Positions 52,299-60,740 of a DNA stretch of 64,000 bases are shown piece by piece. Source of the stretch: Gordoniibacillus kamchatkensis (GTDB lineage Bacteria > Bacillota > Bacilli > Paenibacillales > NBRC-103111); NCBI RefSeq assembly GCF_000829455.1, contig NZ_JXAK01000003.1:62001-126000 (forward strand). The letters run 5' to 3'. Positions within the stretch are counted from its first letter, which is position 1. Each line of letters opens with the position of its first letter. Made by a program: the position numbers and the translations under genes. Below the pieces are notes generated by a model. It saw nothing but the letters and a program-made list of their open reading frames with translations, ran no database searches and was not told the origin of the DNA.

Positions 52299-53054
52299 TC
52301 ACTCCTCCGTCAAAAAACGCAGGATGAGGCCCGCGAGCTCTTCCGCGTGCGTTAAGGTAAGCATGTGATCTGCCCCTTCGATTTGAACAAAGCGATGGGA
52401 GGGGACACGCTTAAATTGCTCGGCGACGCGAAGCATATCCGGCCATTCCACCGTTCCGTGAATAAACAACGTTGTTGCCGCAATTTCCTCCAAACGTTCG
52501 ATCGCAGGCGGCTGAGGCCAAACAACCTCGAAGCTCTTCCATTCCGTAAACACTTTGGTCATATAATGGACGGTCATTTCACGCAAAAAATCCCGGTGCG
52601 GACTGGCCGCAGCGATTCGATAGTTAGGTCCGTTCAAGGACATCTCCACCATTTTGCCGAGATCGGGAGCAAGCGAGTTAATTTGGGCCATCCACTCGGT
52701 AAACTCCGGCGAATAAGCAAAACCCGAGAGCGAAGGGGCGATCAATACAAGCCGTTCTACCAAGTCGGGATAAGACAACGTAAACTCGGTCGCCGCTTGC
52801 CCGCCCATGGAATGCCCGACCAGCGTCACTTTAGTAAGAGCCAGGTGATCGAACAGTTCCCGCAAATCGTCCATGATGCGGATCGGCGACAGCGGAGCAG
52901 GCGAACGTCCGCATCCCCGGGCGTCAAAGGTAACGACTTTATTGGTTTTGGCCAGGAGCGGCGCGACATATTTCCACTCCCTCGAATCCACGCCCGGGCT
53001 GTGAATAAGGACGACAGGCGAGCCTTCTCCCGCAATTTCATAATATAAATCCAT
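52299..53054 (-). CDS. Alpha/beta hydrolase
   Basis: A 251-residue alpha/beta hydrolase. The oxyanion segment is VVLIHSPGVDSREWKYV, the nucleophile elbow GHSMGGQA is intact, and the catalytic His lies in IEGADHMLTLTHAEELA. It could be an esterase, lactonase or C-C hydrolase; the substrate is not evident. GGAGGGAG precedes the ATG. It is the first gene of an operon with a TetR regulator. Confidence 0.9.
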   Translation of the reverse strand: MDLYYEIAGEGSPVVLIHSPGVDSREWKYVAPLLAKTNKVVTFDARGCGRSPAPLSPIRIMDDLRELFDHLALTKVTLVGHSMGGQAATEFTLSYPDLVERLVLIAPSLSGFAYSPEFTEWMAQINSLAPDLGKMVEMSLNGPNYRIAAASPHRDFLREMTVHYMTKVFTEWKSFEVVWPQPPAIERLEEIAATTLFIHGTVEWPDMLRVAEQFKRVPSHRFVQIEGADHMLTLTHAEELAGLILRFLTEE

Positions 53055-53098
53055 TCTTTCTCCCTCCCGATAATGCCAATTTGTTCCTGTACCATGTT

Positions 53099-53128
53099 AT
53101 TATATTTTATGACTGAACGTACAGTCAA
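53099..53128 (-). promoter_or_regulatory. Promoter with TetR operator for the hydrolase-tetR operon
   Basis: On the minus strand TTGACT (53128-53123) and TATAAT (53104-53099) are 18 bp apart. The palindrome TGACTG-AACGTA-CAGTCA (53110-53127) covers the -35 and spacer, so repressor and RNA polymerase could not bind together. The remaining bases to 53375 hold no gene that I can support. Confidence 0.85.
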
Positions 53129-53375
53129 TAAAAAATGCAGAGAGGAGTATGTGGCGGACCAAATGAAACTTGTCGTATTTGCCGCAGTCCAGATACCGCG
53201 CTCCATAAGGTACGCGGCATCAGTTTCGTCAATCGGAATGTCCGTTTGTGACCACCGCTTTATTCGGATAGACGATGATTGGCGAGGCTTGCCGCAAGAA
53301 AATACGATGGGCAGCCTCGCTGTTTTACGGACAGATTAGCTGAATAACGAAGGTATTGAGTCGGTATTATCGAAA

Positions 53376-54545
53376 TTAAGTCCGTTCCGGTACGCAGACG
53401 AACCGTTTCATGCGCTCAAGCGCTTCGGCAAGCAGCTGCGCCGAAACCGCATACGAACATCGGATATGGCCTTCTCCTCCTGTTCCGAAAACATGGCCCG
53501 GAACGGCTCCAACTCCCGCTTCTTTTAGAAGCAGCCGGGCGAAATGCTCGGAGCTTAGCCCTGTGTGCGCAATAGAAGGGAAAGCATAGAAGGCACCCTG
53601 CGGTTCATGGCACGGCAGTCCGATTTCTCTCAATCCTTTGACGAACATCCGCCTGCGTCCGTCGAACGCGTCTTTCATCGTTTCCTTTGCTTCCAGACCG
53701 TTGCGCAGCGATTCGATGGCGGCGATTTGTCCGAGAACCGGAGCGCACATCGCCGTGTATTGATGGATTTTGAGCATGCCGCCAATAAGCTCCCGGCTGC
53801 CGCAGGCATAGCCGACACGCCATCCCGTCATGGCAAAAGCTTTGGAAAATCCGTTAATCACGATCGTCCGCTCCTTCATGCCCGGAAGCGAAGCGATGCT
53901 CACATGCCGCGCTCCGTAAGAAAGCTCGGCGTAAACTTCGTCCGAAACGACGATCAGGTCGTAACGCACGGCCAGCTCGGCAACCGGCAGCCAATCTTCC
54001 TCCGTCATAACGGCACCTGTCGGGTTATTCGGGAAATTTACTACAAGCACCTTCGAGCGAGGTGTCAACGACTCGGCCAGCGCCCGCGCAGTCAGTTTGA
54101 ACCGCTCTTCCGCGGTCGTTTTCACTTCGACAACTTGAGCACCGTGAAGATGGGCGATGGGGGAGTAGGCGATATAACAGGGAGTATGGATAAGCACCTC
54201 ATCGCCCGCCTCCACAAAGGTCCGAAGCGCCAAATCGACCGCCTCGCTCGTACCTACCGTTACGAGCACCTCGTTTGCGGGTTCATAGCGGAGACCGAAT
54301 CCATTGTGCAGATACGAAGCGATTTCCTCCCGCAGTTCGTACAGACCGGCATTCGGGGTGTACTTCGTCCTTCCTTCATGTAGAGCGCGAATGCAGGCCG
54401 CCCGGACATGTTCCGGCGTAACGAAATCCGGTTCTCCGATGCCGAGCGAGATCGTATCCCGATTATTTTCGGTCAGTTCGAAAAAGGCGCGAATTCCGGA
54501 AGGCGGAATGTCGCGAACGCGCTGCGTCACATATTCATTGCGCAT
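53376..54545 (-). CDS. PLP-dependent class I/II aminotransferase (PatA-like)
   Basis: A 389-residue fold-type I aminotransferase. PLP-site segments are ISLGIGEPDFVTPEHVR, KYTPNAGLYELREEIA, VVNFPNNPTGAVMTEEDW, VVSDEVYAELSYG and the Schiff-base Lys in INGFSKAFAMTGWRVGYACG; the carboxylate Arg is in HIRCSYAVS. The amino acid is not clear. Its start overlaps the end of the Ddl gene by 11 bases, and a MocR regulator heads the operon, so a role in supply of D- or L-amino acids for the ligase is plausible. Confidence 0.9.
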   Translation of the reverse strand: MRNEYVTQRVRDIPPSGIRAFFELTENNRDTISLGIGEPDFVTPEHVRAACIRALHEGRTKYTPNAGLYELREEIASYLHNGFGLRYEPANEVLVTVGTSEAVDLALRTFVEAGDEVLIHTPCYIAYSPIAHLHGAQVVEVKTTAEERFKLTARALAESLTPRSKVLVVNFPNNPTGAVMTEEDWLPVAELAVRYDLIVVSDEVYAELSYGARHVSIASLPGMKERTIVINGFSKAFAMTGWRVGYACGSRELIGGMLKIHQYTAMCAPVLGQIAAIESLRNGLEAKETMKDAFDGRRRMFVKGLREIGLPCHEPQGAFYAFPSIAHTGLSSEHFARLLLKEAGVGAVPGHVFGTGGEGHIRCSYAVSAQLLAEALERMKRFVCVPERT

Positions 54546-55473
54546 AACAAGTCATCTCCCGTTCTTTCTTTCGCTCTTGCATGGATAATTCGATAATAAG
54601 GTTCAGCAGCCGGTCAAACGATATGCCCGCCGCTTCTGCGCTTTTGGGAAGAAGACTGGTAACCGTCATACCGGGCAACGTGTTGGCTTCCAACACGTAG
54701 GGGATGCCGTCCACCAGCATCATATCGATTCGGGCGTATACGCTGCATTTAAGAAGGCGGTAGCAAGCGAGCGCCGTTTCGCGCACTCGGGCCTCCAGCT
54801 CGGCCGGCAACACGATAACCTGTTCGTCCGCTGCGCCTTCTGCATACTTCGCTTGATAATCGAACCATCCGGATTGAACCGGACGGATGCCGACGATCGG
54901 CAGAAGCTCGCCGTTTAGTATGGAGCAGGTCAGCTCGTCGCCTTTCATATACTGTTCAACGATGATCGACCGGTCCCAGCGCAAAGCTTCCCGGACGGCC
55001 GAACGAAGCGATTGCCGGTCTGCCGCCATTTGCGCGCCGATGCTGGAACCGCCCCGGTTCGGCTTTACGAAGACCGGAAAGCCGAGCCGTTTCTCGACGT
55101 CTTCCGGCGCATATTCGTCCATCCCGGTCCAACAGAACCAATCTGGCGTCGGGATTCCTTCGGCCAGCAGCAATCTTTTGCTCAGGTCCTTATCCATGCA
55201 CAAGCCGCTCGACAGTACGCCGCTGCCCGTATACGGAATGCCGAGCGTCTCCAGCGTCCCCTGGACCGTACCGTCCTCGCCGTAAGCGCCGTGCAGCGCA
55301 AGCAGCGCGATATCGATTCCTTCCGTCATGCCGACAAGATCTTCCCGCTTCGTAAGGACGATCGGAACCGGTTCGTATTTGTTTCGGTCCAGCTGGTCGA
55401 TCATTTGCCTGCCTGTCTTGAGCGACACTTCGCGTTCCGACGATACGCCTCCCATAATGACGCCAACCTTCAT
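54535..55473 (-). CDS. ddl: D-alanine--D-alanine ligase (ATP-grasp)
   Basis: A 312-residue ligase. The N-terminal motif VGVIMGGVSSEREVSLKTG, the ATP-grasp segments FPVFVKPNRGGSSIG, IIVEQYMKGDELTCSI and the metal/D-Ala-binding YARIDMMLVDG...LEANTLPGMT are intact. It makes D-Ala-D-Ala for peptidoglycan. It is slightly short compared with many Ddl proteins. GAGGTG precedes the ATG. It follows the MocR gene by 12 bases and overlaps the aminotransferase, which points to a specialised or back-up ligase under MocR control; the main ddl may be elsewhere. Confidence 0.92.
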   Translation of the reverse strand: MKVGVIMGGVSSEREVSLKTGRQMIDQLDRNKYEPVPIVLTKREDLVGMTEGIDIALLALHGAYGEDGTVQGTLETLGIPYTGSGVLSSGLCMDKDLSKRLLLAEGIPTPDWFCWTGMDEYAPEDVEKRLGFPVFVKPNRGGSSIGAQMAADRQSLRSAVREALRWDRSIIVEQYMKGDELTCSILNGELLPIVGIRPVQSGWFDYQAKYAEGAADEQVIVLPAELEARVRETALACYRLLKCSVYARIDMMLVDGIPYVLEANTLPGMTVTSLLPKSAEAAGISFDRLLNLIIELSMQERKKEREMTCYAQ

Positions 55474-55485
55474 GTCAGCACCTCG

Positions 55486-56943
55486 TTATCCTATAAGTTG
55501 TCTGGCCGTCAGGCCGATGATTTCAAGCCCTCTCTCGATATCTTCGAATTTCACTCTGGAGAAGCCGAGCCGCATCGTATGCCGTCCTCCGCCGTCGGTG
55601 TAAAACATGTCCCCCGGCGTAAAAATGACACCTTGGCCTGCACAGGCGTTAAGCAGCGCCGTCGTATCGAAACGCTCTTCGAATTCGACAAACAGATGCA
55701 AGCCTCCGTCTCCCGATAATTTTTTATAAGGGAGATGCGTTTCGCAGCAAAGCTTCGTCCACTCGTATTTTCGTTTATATTCGGAGCGGGCCTTTTTCAA
55801 ATATTTCTCCAAGTTGCCGTTACGAAGATATTGATAAAGCACCGATTGATCAAGCGTCGAGGTGTGAATGCTGCGCGAGCGCTTGATGCTTTCCAGGCAA
55901 TCGATGAGCCGGCGGTCCGCCAGTACCCAGCCCACCCGGAGGCCGGGGAAAAGCACTTTGGAGAAGCTGCCGAGATAAATAACGCCGTTTCCCTGCCCGG
56001 CTGTTGCGATTAAAGGGGAAACGTGCGAGCCCGAATAACGCAGCTCTTCGTTAAAACCGTCTTCGATGACCGGGATACCGTGTCGGGCCATAAGATGCAT
56101 GATTGCCGCTCTTTTCACGGGGGACGTTACGATGCCGGTAGGATTGTGGTAGGACGGGATCAAATATGCGCAATCGTAAGCCCGTTCCGTTAATGCGCGT
56201 TCCAGCTCGGTCAGATTGATGCCGTCATGCTCCATCGGAATGCCGGTAATGTCGAAACCGTTCAGTTTCAAGTTTTTGATCGCGGTGTAGTGGGTCGGAT
56301 TTTCGCAAACGACCGATCCGCCTTCTTTTCTGCGAAGAGCGGACAGGACGATGTCGAACGCTTCCGTGAAGCCGCTCGTTATCAGCATATCTTTCCCGCT
56401 CAGATCGACGCCCTTATGCTCCATATAATTCAACAAATAATCGATAAGCGGCTTATAGCCTTTCGCATAGCCGTAATTGAGCAGAACGTTCCCCTCGATC
56501 GCCATACGGTCAAGAAAAGCGCGCTTCACATTATCCAGATCGAATAGCTTCTCGTCGGGCGCTATGCTGGTGAAGGAAATAACGTTTTTCTCCGCGCGAA
56601 TGCCGCGCTTCATTCGGTCCAGCTCTACGGCTTGCCGCGCATATCCGTTAATGCGCGATGGCCAATCGATTTCGCAGGATGGAGCGGCTGCAACCGGGGG
56701 TGCGGAAGCGGCTGCAACATAGCTGCCTTTTCCCTGAACTGCATAAACAAAGCCATCGTTCTCCAGCTCGGAGTACGCGGAAATAACGGTGTTGCGGCTG
56801 ACGGAGAGCAGCAAGCTGAGCTCGCGGGTGGAGGGCAGCTTCTGTTCGGGTTGCAGGGATCCTTTTATAATCAGACGTTTCAAGTAATCTTTCACCTGGA
56901 TAAAGACAGGCCGGTCTTCCGTGGCCTTGAAGTCGTTAAACAT
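55486..56943 (-). CDS. MocR/GabR-type PLP-dependent regulator (DdlR-like)
   Basis: A regulator of about 485 residues. The GntR winged helix (FIQVKDYLKRLIIKGSLQPE, KLPSTRELSLLLSVSRNTVI) is joined to an aminotransferase-like domain (about 120-480) with SYHNPTGIV and the PLP Lys in YLGSFSKVLFPGLRVGW. ATG 56943 lies eight bases after a G-run; ATG 56949 is also possible. In Brevibacillus a MocR protein named DdlR, which senses PLP and D-Ala-D-Ala, controls a ddl gene. Here the regulator is the first gene of an operon with ddl and an aminotransferase, so the same type of control is likely. Confidence 0.9.
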   Translation of the reverse strand: MFNDFKATEDRPVFIQVKDYLKRLIIKGSLQPEQKLPSTRELSLLLSVSRNTVISAYSELENDGFVYAVQGKGSYVAAASAPPVAAAPSCEIDWPSRINGYARQAVELDRMKRGIRAEKNVISFTSIAPDEKLFDLDNVKRAFLDRMAIEGNVLLNYGYAKGYKPLIDYLLNYMEHKGVDLSGKDMLITSGFTEAFDIVLSALRRKEGGSVVCENPTHYTAIKNLKLNGFDITGIPMEHDGINLTELERALTERAYDCAYLIPSYHNPTGIVTSPVKRAAIMHLMARHGIPVIEDGFNEELRYSGSHVSPLIATAGQGNGVIYLGSFSKVLFPGLRVGWVLADRRLIDCLESIKRSRSIHTSTLDQSVLYQYLRNGNLEKYLKKARSEYKRKYEWTKLCCETHLPYKKLSGDGGLHLFVEFEERFDTTALLNACAGQGVIFTPGDMFYTDGGGRHTMRLGFSRVKFEDIERGLEIIGLTARQLIG

Positions 56944-56992
56944 GTTCATCGCCCCCATAAACATGATGGCACAAACAGGGAGAGGAAAGAAA

Positions 56993-57029
56993 GAACCACA
57001 ACCCGGCATTTTTTGCCGGGTTGTGGTTC
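56993..57029 (-). terminator. Terminator of the YesMN-type operon
   Basis: A perfect 16-bp stem (56993-57008 with 57014-57029; core CAACCCGGCA) has a T-run loop. Read on the minus strand it is followed by a T-rich tail (TTTCTTTCC). It lies between the response-regulator end (57089) and the MocR start (56943). Confidence 0.85.
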
Positions 57030-57088
57030 CTGAACTGTGTGCGGGGCATTGTATAGCATTTGCTCGGTCCCGGTTTTAGCAGGCATGC

Positions 57089-58822
57089 TCAGTCCCTCTT
57101 GCTGGCAATGCGGAACTGGCCCGGGGTTTGATGCTCGTATTTTTTAAACACTTTGTAAAAATGTCTCGGGTTTGCGTAGCCGACTTGCTCCGCTATCGCA
57201 TCGAGCGGCCAGTCCGGAAATTGGCTCATCAGCTCTTTGGCTTTATGGATGCGGAACGAATGCAAATAATGAAGAAAAGTCGTCCCTTTCTCTTTCTTGA
57301 ACAGGATGCTGATGTAGTTCGGATGCACCTGGACATGCTCGGACAGCAAGTCCAGCGAAAGGTCCTGCTTGTAGTTTGCTTCCACGTAGCCGATGATTTT
57401 ATCCATCGTATGCTGAGTCGAATGCTTCGCATCCGTGCGATGCACAGCTTGCAGCACTTGGCTCCATAAGGCTGCCAGCGCATCGCCCTCCAGCCGCTCG
57501 CTGTTCTGGAAAAGCTCGGCCGCCGCTTGCGGGCCCGCGATTTTTTCCAGACTTGACCCGATGTGGTGCAAGTAGACAGCGATGCACACGAGCAGCGGGC
57601 GGTGATCCCGGCGAAAAGACGCTCCGGCGGCTTCAACAGCCCTTGTATCTCCAGCGATCCCGTTGGAATCGACGTCCCCAACATCCGCAGCATCCCCGGC
57701 ACCCCCGTTGGACCAGGCGCTCCCTGCAACCCTAGCATCCCCGGACCCTGCGCCCACAGCGGCCCCTGTATCACCGGCAACCCTACTGGCCCCGGCGCCC
57801 CCAGCAACCCCGCCGCCCGCACCGGACCCCGCATCCGGGGCACCCTCGGCCCACCAGCGCGCTATGTCTTGCCTGATTTGCTCCGGCGATTCCCACCGCT
57901 GCAGCCGTTCCTCAACCAGTCGGTGCAATCGATTCAAACCCTCTTCAATCCCCAGCTCATGCTGATCGAATACGGCCATGATCTCGCCCTGCGCATAGCG
58001 GCTTACGATCGCTGCCGCAATCGCTTCGTTGTAAAGCTCCCGCAGCTTTCCCGCCGCATGTTCCCGCTGGCTGAAGCCGATGCCGAGCTTGTGCAGGCGC
58101 GGGTCGCCCGAGGCGAGCAGCTTGCCGCGAATGCCGCTCAGCTGCGCTTCGGAGATAGCCGATGCGCTGTTGATGAGCACGACGGCCTGGCCGAGCTGGC
58201 GGGAATGCAGGACGACAGCTTTCCCGTTCAATCCGAATCCGGCCTCCAACTCGGCAGCAAGCCGATTGACGCAAGCCAGGAACGCCGGCAAGCTTTCCGG
58301 TTCCGCACAGCCCGCCAGCAGACCGATGTGCGGATAGGGCAGCATCGCCTTCAGCTCGTCGGGAGAGACAAACTGCTCGTCAAAAGGGCTATTGTACAAA
58401 ATATGCTCTTTTAACTTGAGCAAATCCAGCTTTCCCGCAGCCGCGCGCTCCTTCTCGATCGACTGCGCGGTGCGAACGAGCAGGTTCAGCAGCTCTTCTT
58501 TATGAATCGGCTTCAGCAAGTAATCGATCACCCGGTAGCGGATCGCTTGCCTGGCATATTCGAAATCGTCATAGCCGGTTAAAATGATGAAACGGTCGCA
58601 ATAGCGCCGGCTCTGCACCTCGTGGATCAGTTCGAGCCCGTTCAGCTCGGGCATGTGCAAATCCGTGATCATCAAATCCGGCCTGAAACGCTCGAGCAGC
58701 TGCAGCGCATCGATGCCGTCCGCAGCTCCGACCACTTCGGTGAAAGGAGTGTTTCCTCTCTCGATAATCCGCATTATTCCGTGCAAAATGACGGGCTCGT
58801 CATCGACGACAAGCAGCTTCAA
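57089..58822 (-). CDS. YesN-type response regulator with AraC output and a low-complexity insert
   Basis: A 577-residue regulator. The receiver (residues 1-122) has phosphorylation site Asp54 in MITDLHMPELNGLEL. The C-terminal AraC domain (about 480-575) has LSLDLLSEHVQVHPNYISIL and LDAIAEQVGYANPRHFYKVF. Between them is a region followed by an Ala/Gly/Asp-rich stretch at about 324-403 (GSGAGGGVAGGAGASRVAGD and similar), which relatives lack. TTG 58822 (after AAGGGGGA) overlaps the kinase stop as TTGA; a longer ATG start (58840) has no ribosome site. It is paired with the sensor kinase upstream and probably activates the divergent sugar ABC operon. Confidence 0.9.
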   Translation of the reverse strand: MKLLVVDDEPVILHGIMRIIERGNTPFTEVVGAADGIDALQLLERFRPDLMITDLHMPELNGLELIHEVQSRRYCDRFIILTGYDDFEYARQAIRYRVIDYLLKPIHKEELLNLLVRTAQSIEKERAAAGKLDLLKLKEHILYNSPFDEQFVSPDELKAMLPYPHIGLLAGCAEPESLPAFLACVNRLAAELEAGFGLNGKAVVLHSRQLGQAVVLINSASAISEAQLSGIRGKLLASGDPRLHKLGIGFSQREHAAGKLRELYNEAIAAAIVSRYAQGEIMAVFDQHELGIEEGLNRLHRLVEERLQRWESPEQIRQDIARWWAEGAPDAGSGAGGGVAGGAGASRVAGDTGAAVGAGSGDARVAGSAWSNGGAGDAADVGDVDSNGIAGDTRAVEAAGASFRRDHRPLLVCIAVYLHHIGSSLEKIAGPQAAAELFQNSERLEGDALAALWSQVLQAVHRTDAKHSTQHTMDKIIGYVEANYKQDLSLDLLSEHVQVHPNYISILFKKEKGTTFLHYLHSFRIHKAKELMSQFPDWPLDAIAEQVGYANPRHFYKVFKKYEHQTPGQFRIASKRD

Positions 58823-60606
58823 GCCGATTCCCCCTTGCATAGGCGGAGTGTGCAGCTCGTGCCTTCTCCATAAACGCTTTCGAGCCGAATTCCCGAATCT
58901 TTGCCATAGAACATTTTAACCCTTTCGTTGACATTATAGAGACCTACGCCGCCGCCGGCCGCAAGCGAGTCCCCGGCGTCCGCCGCCCATTTAAGTCCCG
59001 CTTGAATGTGGCGCAGCCTCCCTTCCTCGATACCGGCCCCCGTATCCGAAATGTCGACGTACATATGGGAAGAGTCTTCGTACACCCGGATCGTCAGCGT
59101 GCAGCGCTTCCGGACGCCGGCGATGCCGTGCACGATGCTGTTTTCCACGAGCGGCTGCAAAATAAACCGGGGACAAACGAAGCTGTCGACCCGGGCCGAC
59201 AGTTGGAACGACACCTGCAGCCGGTCGCCAAGACGCACGCTTTGAATATGGATGTACTCTTTGACGTTTTCGATTTCCTCGAGCAGAACGGTTTCGCTCT
59301 TGGCCGACGACAGGCTGTACCGCAGCAGCTTGCCGAGCGAGTAGGACATATGGGCGGCGTCGGGATCGTCGTTAGCCTCGGCGATCATCCGGATCGATTC
59401 CAGCGTGTTGTACAAAAAATGAGGCTTGATCTGCGCCTGCATCATTTGATAGGCGGCCTCCTTGCGCATCATTTCCGAGCGGTGCACCGAGTTCACCAGC
59501 TCGTCGATGCGATGAATCATTTTGTTGTAGGAGATCGTCAGCTGGCCGACTTCGTCGTTCACGATATCGCCGCGATAGAGCGGGAAGTAGTCTTCGCCCA
59601 CTTTGCGCATATGGCTCGACAGCTTCAAAATTCTTCTCGTTATCGACAGGGCGATCATGTAGTACAGCCCCGACAGCGCGAGCAGCAAGGCGGAGACGGC
59701 AAGCAGCAGCACGATGCGGTTTTTGTTAATGCCCCGGAAGACGTCGTCGATTCGCTCCAGCACGATGAATTTCATTTGCAGCCCGTCGAAGTAGAACGAC
59801 TCCATCAGCATTTTTTCGCCGTTCACCGTTTGGTACGAATGGTAAGAGTCGCGCTGCGGCGCCAGGCGAAACAGCGCCTGCTTTTTCTCGCCGCTCAGCG
59901 GCTTCGTCTCCATCCGGTAAATTTCTTGCCCGCTCTTGTTCAGCACATACAAATTGTTGCCTCCGTCCGCGCCCAGGGCGCGAAGCAGCGGAGCGATCAT
60001 GCCCGAGCTCACGGAAATGTCCAGCAGCCCGATTTCCTGCTCGTAATTGCGGTTGCCGATTTTGCGGAAATAATGCAGATTGATGCCGGGCGGCTGGCCG
60101 CCTGCGGCCAGCGACTTCCACTCGCCGATGCCGAGCGGAAGCGATTTGACGGCATCGCCGTAAGGGAATTCGTCCATGCCCGCCATCTCCGGGCGGAACA
60201 CCATGTCGTTCTGCTTCGGCAAATAAATTTTCACCGTGTCGACCAGCTTGTTCGAGGAATAAATGTACGAAAACAGCGGGCGGATGTATTTGAGGAAGTT
60301 GTTCACCTGGTCGAAATCCGTCCGGTACGTCCCGCTTAAATAATCGACGGTGTTGGAATTATATTGGAACAGCTCGAAAACGGACTCGATCTGGATCGTG
60401 TTCACTTTTAAATTGGACAGCACCTGGTCGATAATTTTTTCCCGGCCCCCAGCGTACTCGTCCAAAATGCGGTTATAGTTTTGGTTGTACAGGATCAGGC
60501 CGAACGAAATGATCGGAATGAAGACGATGACGAAGTAGCCGATAGCCATCTTTTTCACGATGGAGAGGTTGCGGAATTTGGACACGAGACGGGGCAGCAC
60601 GGACAA
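58819..60606 (-). CDS. YesM-type sensor histidine kinase
   Basis: A 595-residue membrane kinase. Two helices (about 18-40 and 300-325) enclose an extracellular sensor, then a HAMP domain (LSITRRILKLSSHMRKVGED) and a His_kinase domain with His in QAQIKPHFLYNTLESIRMIA. The ATPase has LVENSIVHGIAGVRKR and DTGAGIE, GGGVGLYNVNERVKMFYG. These are hallmarks of the YesM/LytS class that senses extracellular sugars. The start is TTG 60606, after GGTGGTGAG. The stop overlaps the regulator start. Divergent from the second sugar ABC operon. Confidence 0.93.
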   Translation of the reverse strand: MSVLPRLVSKFRNLSIVKKMAIGYFVIVFIPIISFGLILYNQNYNRILDEYAGGREKIIDQVLSNLKVNTIQIESVFELFQYNSNTVDYLSGTYRTDFDQVNNFLKYIRPLFSYIYSSNKLVDTVKIYLPKQNDMVFRPEMAGMDEFPYGDAVKSLPLGIGEWKSLAAGGQPPGINLHYFRKIGNRNYEQEIGLLDISVSSGMIAPLLRALGADGGNNLYVLNKSGQEIYRMETKPLSGEKKQALFRLAPQRDSYHSYQTVNGEKMLMESFYFDGLQMKFIVLERIDDVFRGINKNRIVLLLAVSALLLALSGLYYMIALSITRRILKLSSHMRKVGEDYFPLYRGDIVNDEVGQLTISYNKMIHRIDELVNSVHRSEMMRKEAAYQMMQAQIKPHFLYNTLESIRMIAEANDDPDAAHMSYSLGKLLRYSLSSAKSETVLLEEIENVKEYIHIQSVRLGDRLQVSFQLSARVDSFVCPRFILQPLVENSIVHGIAGVRKRCTLTIRVYEDSSHMYVDISDTGAGIEEGRLRHIQAGLKWAADAGDSLAAGGGVGLYNVNERVKMFYGKDSGIRLESVYGEGTSCTLRLCKGESA

Positions 60607-60682
60607 CTCACCACCTTGCCAATATTAAAAATGGACGGTTCGGCTTATAAAATGGTCGCTATAACCAGCCTGGCCTTTCTCT

Positions 60683-60707
60683 TATAATCTTATTGTAAAC
60701 GCTTAAC
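60683..60707 (+). promoter_or_regulatory. -10 element and candidate cre of the second sugar operon
   Basis: TATAAT at 60683-60688 is followed by TGTAAACGCTTAAC (60694-60707), which matches the CcpA consensus at 12 of 14 positions. No good -35 is seen, as is usual for activator-dependent promoters. CcpA bound here would block transcription. Confidence 0.6.
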
Positions 60708-60740
60708 CTCAAGAAGAAAAGGAGAGTGGGGACGGCCGGC

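Noticed and set aside
57563-58414. Pro/Gly-rich collagen-like frames across the YesN insert
   Set aside because: They arise from the repetitive CCC/GGN DNA; the YesN frame is conserved on both sides of the insert.
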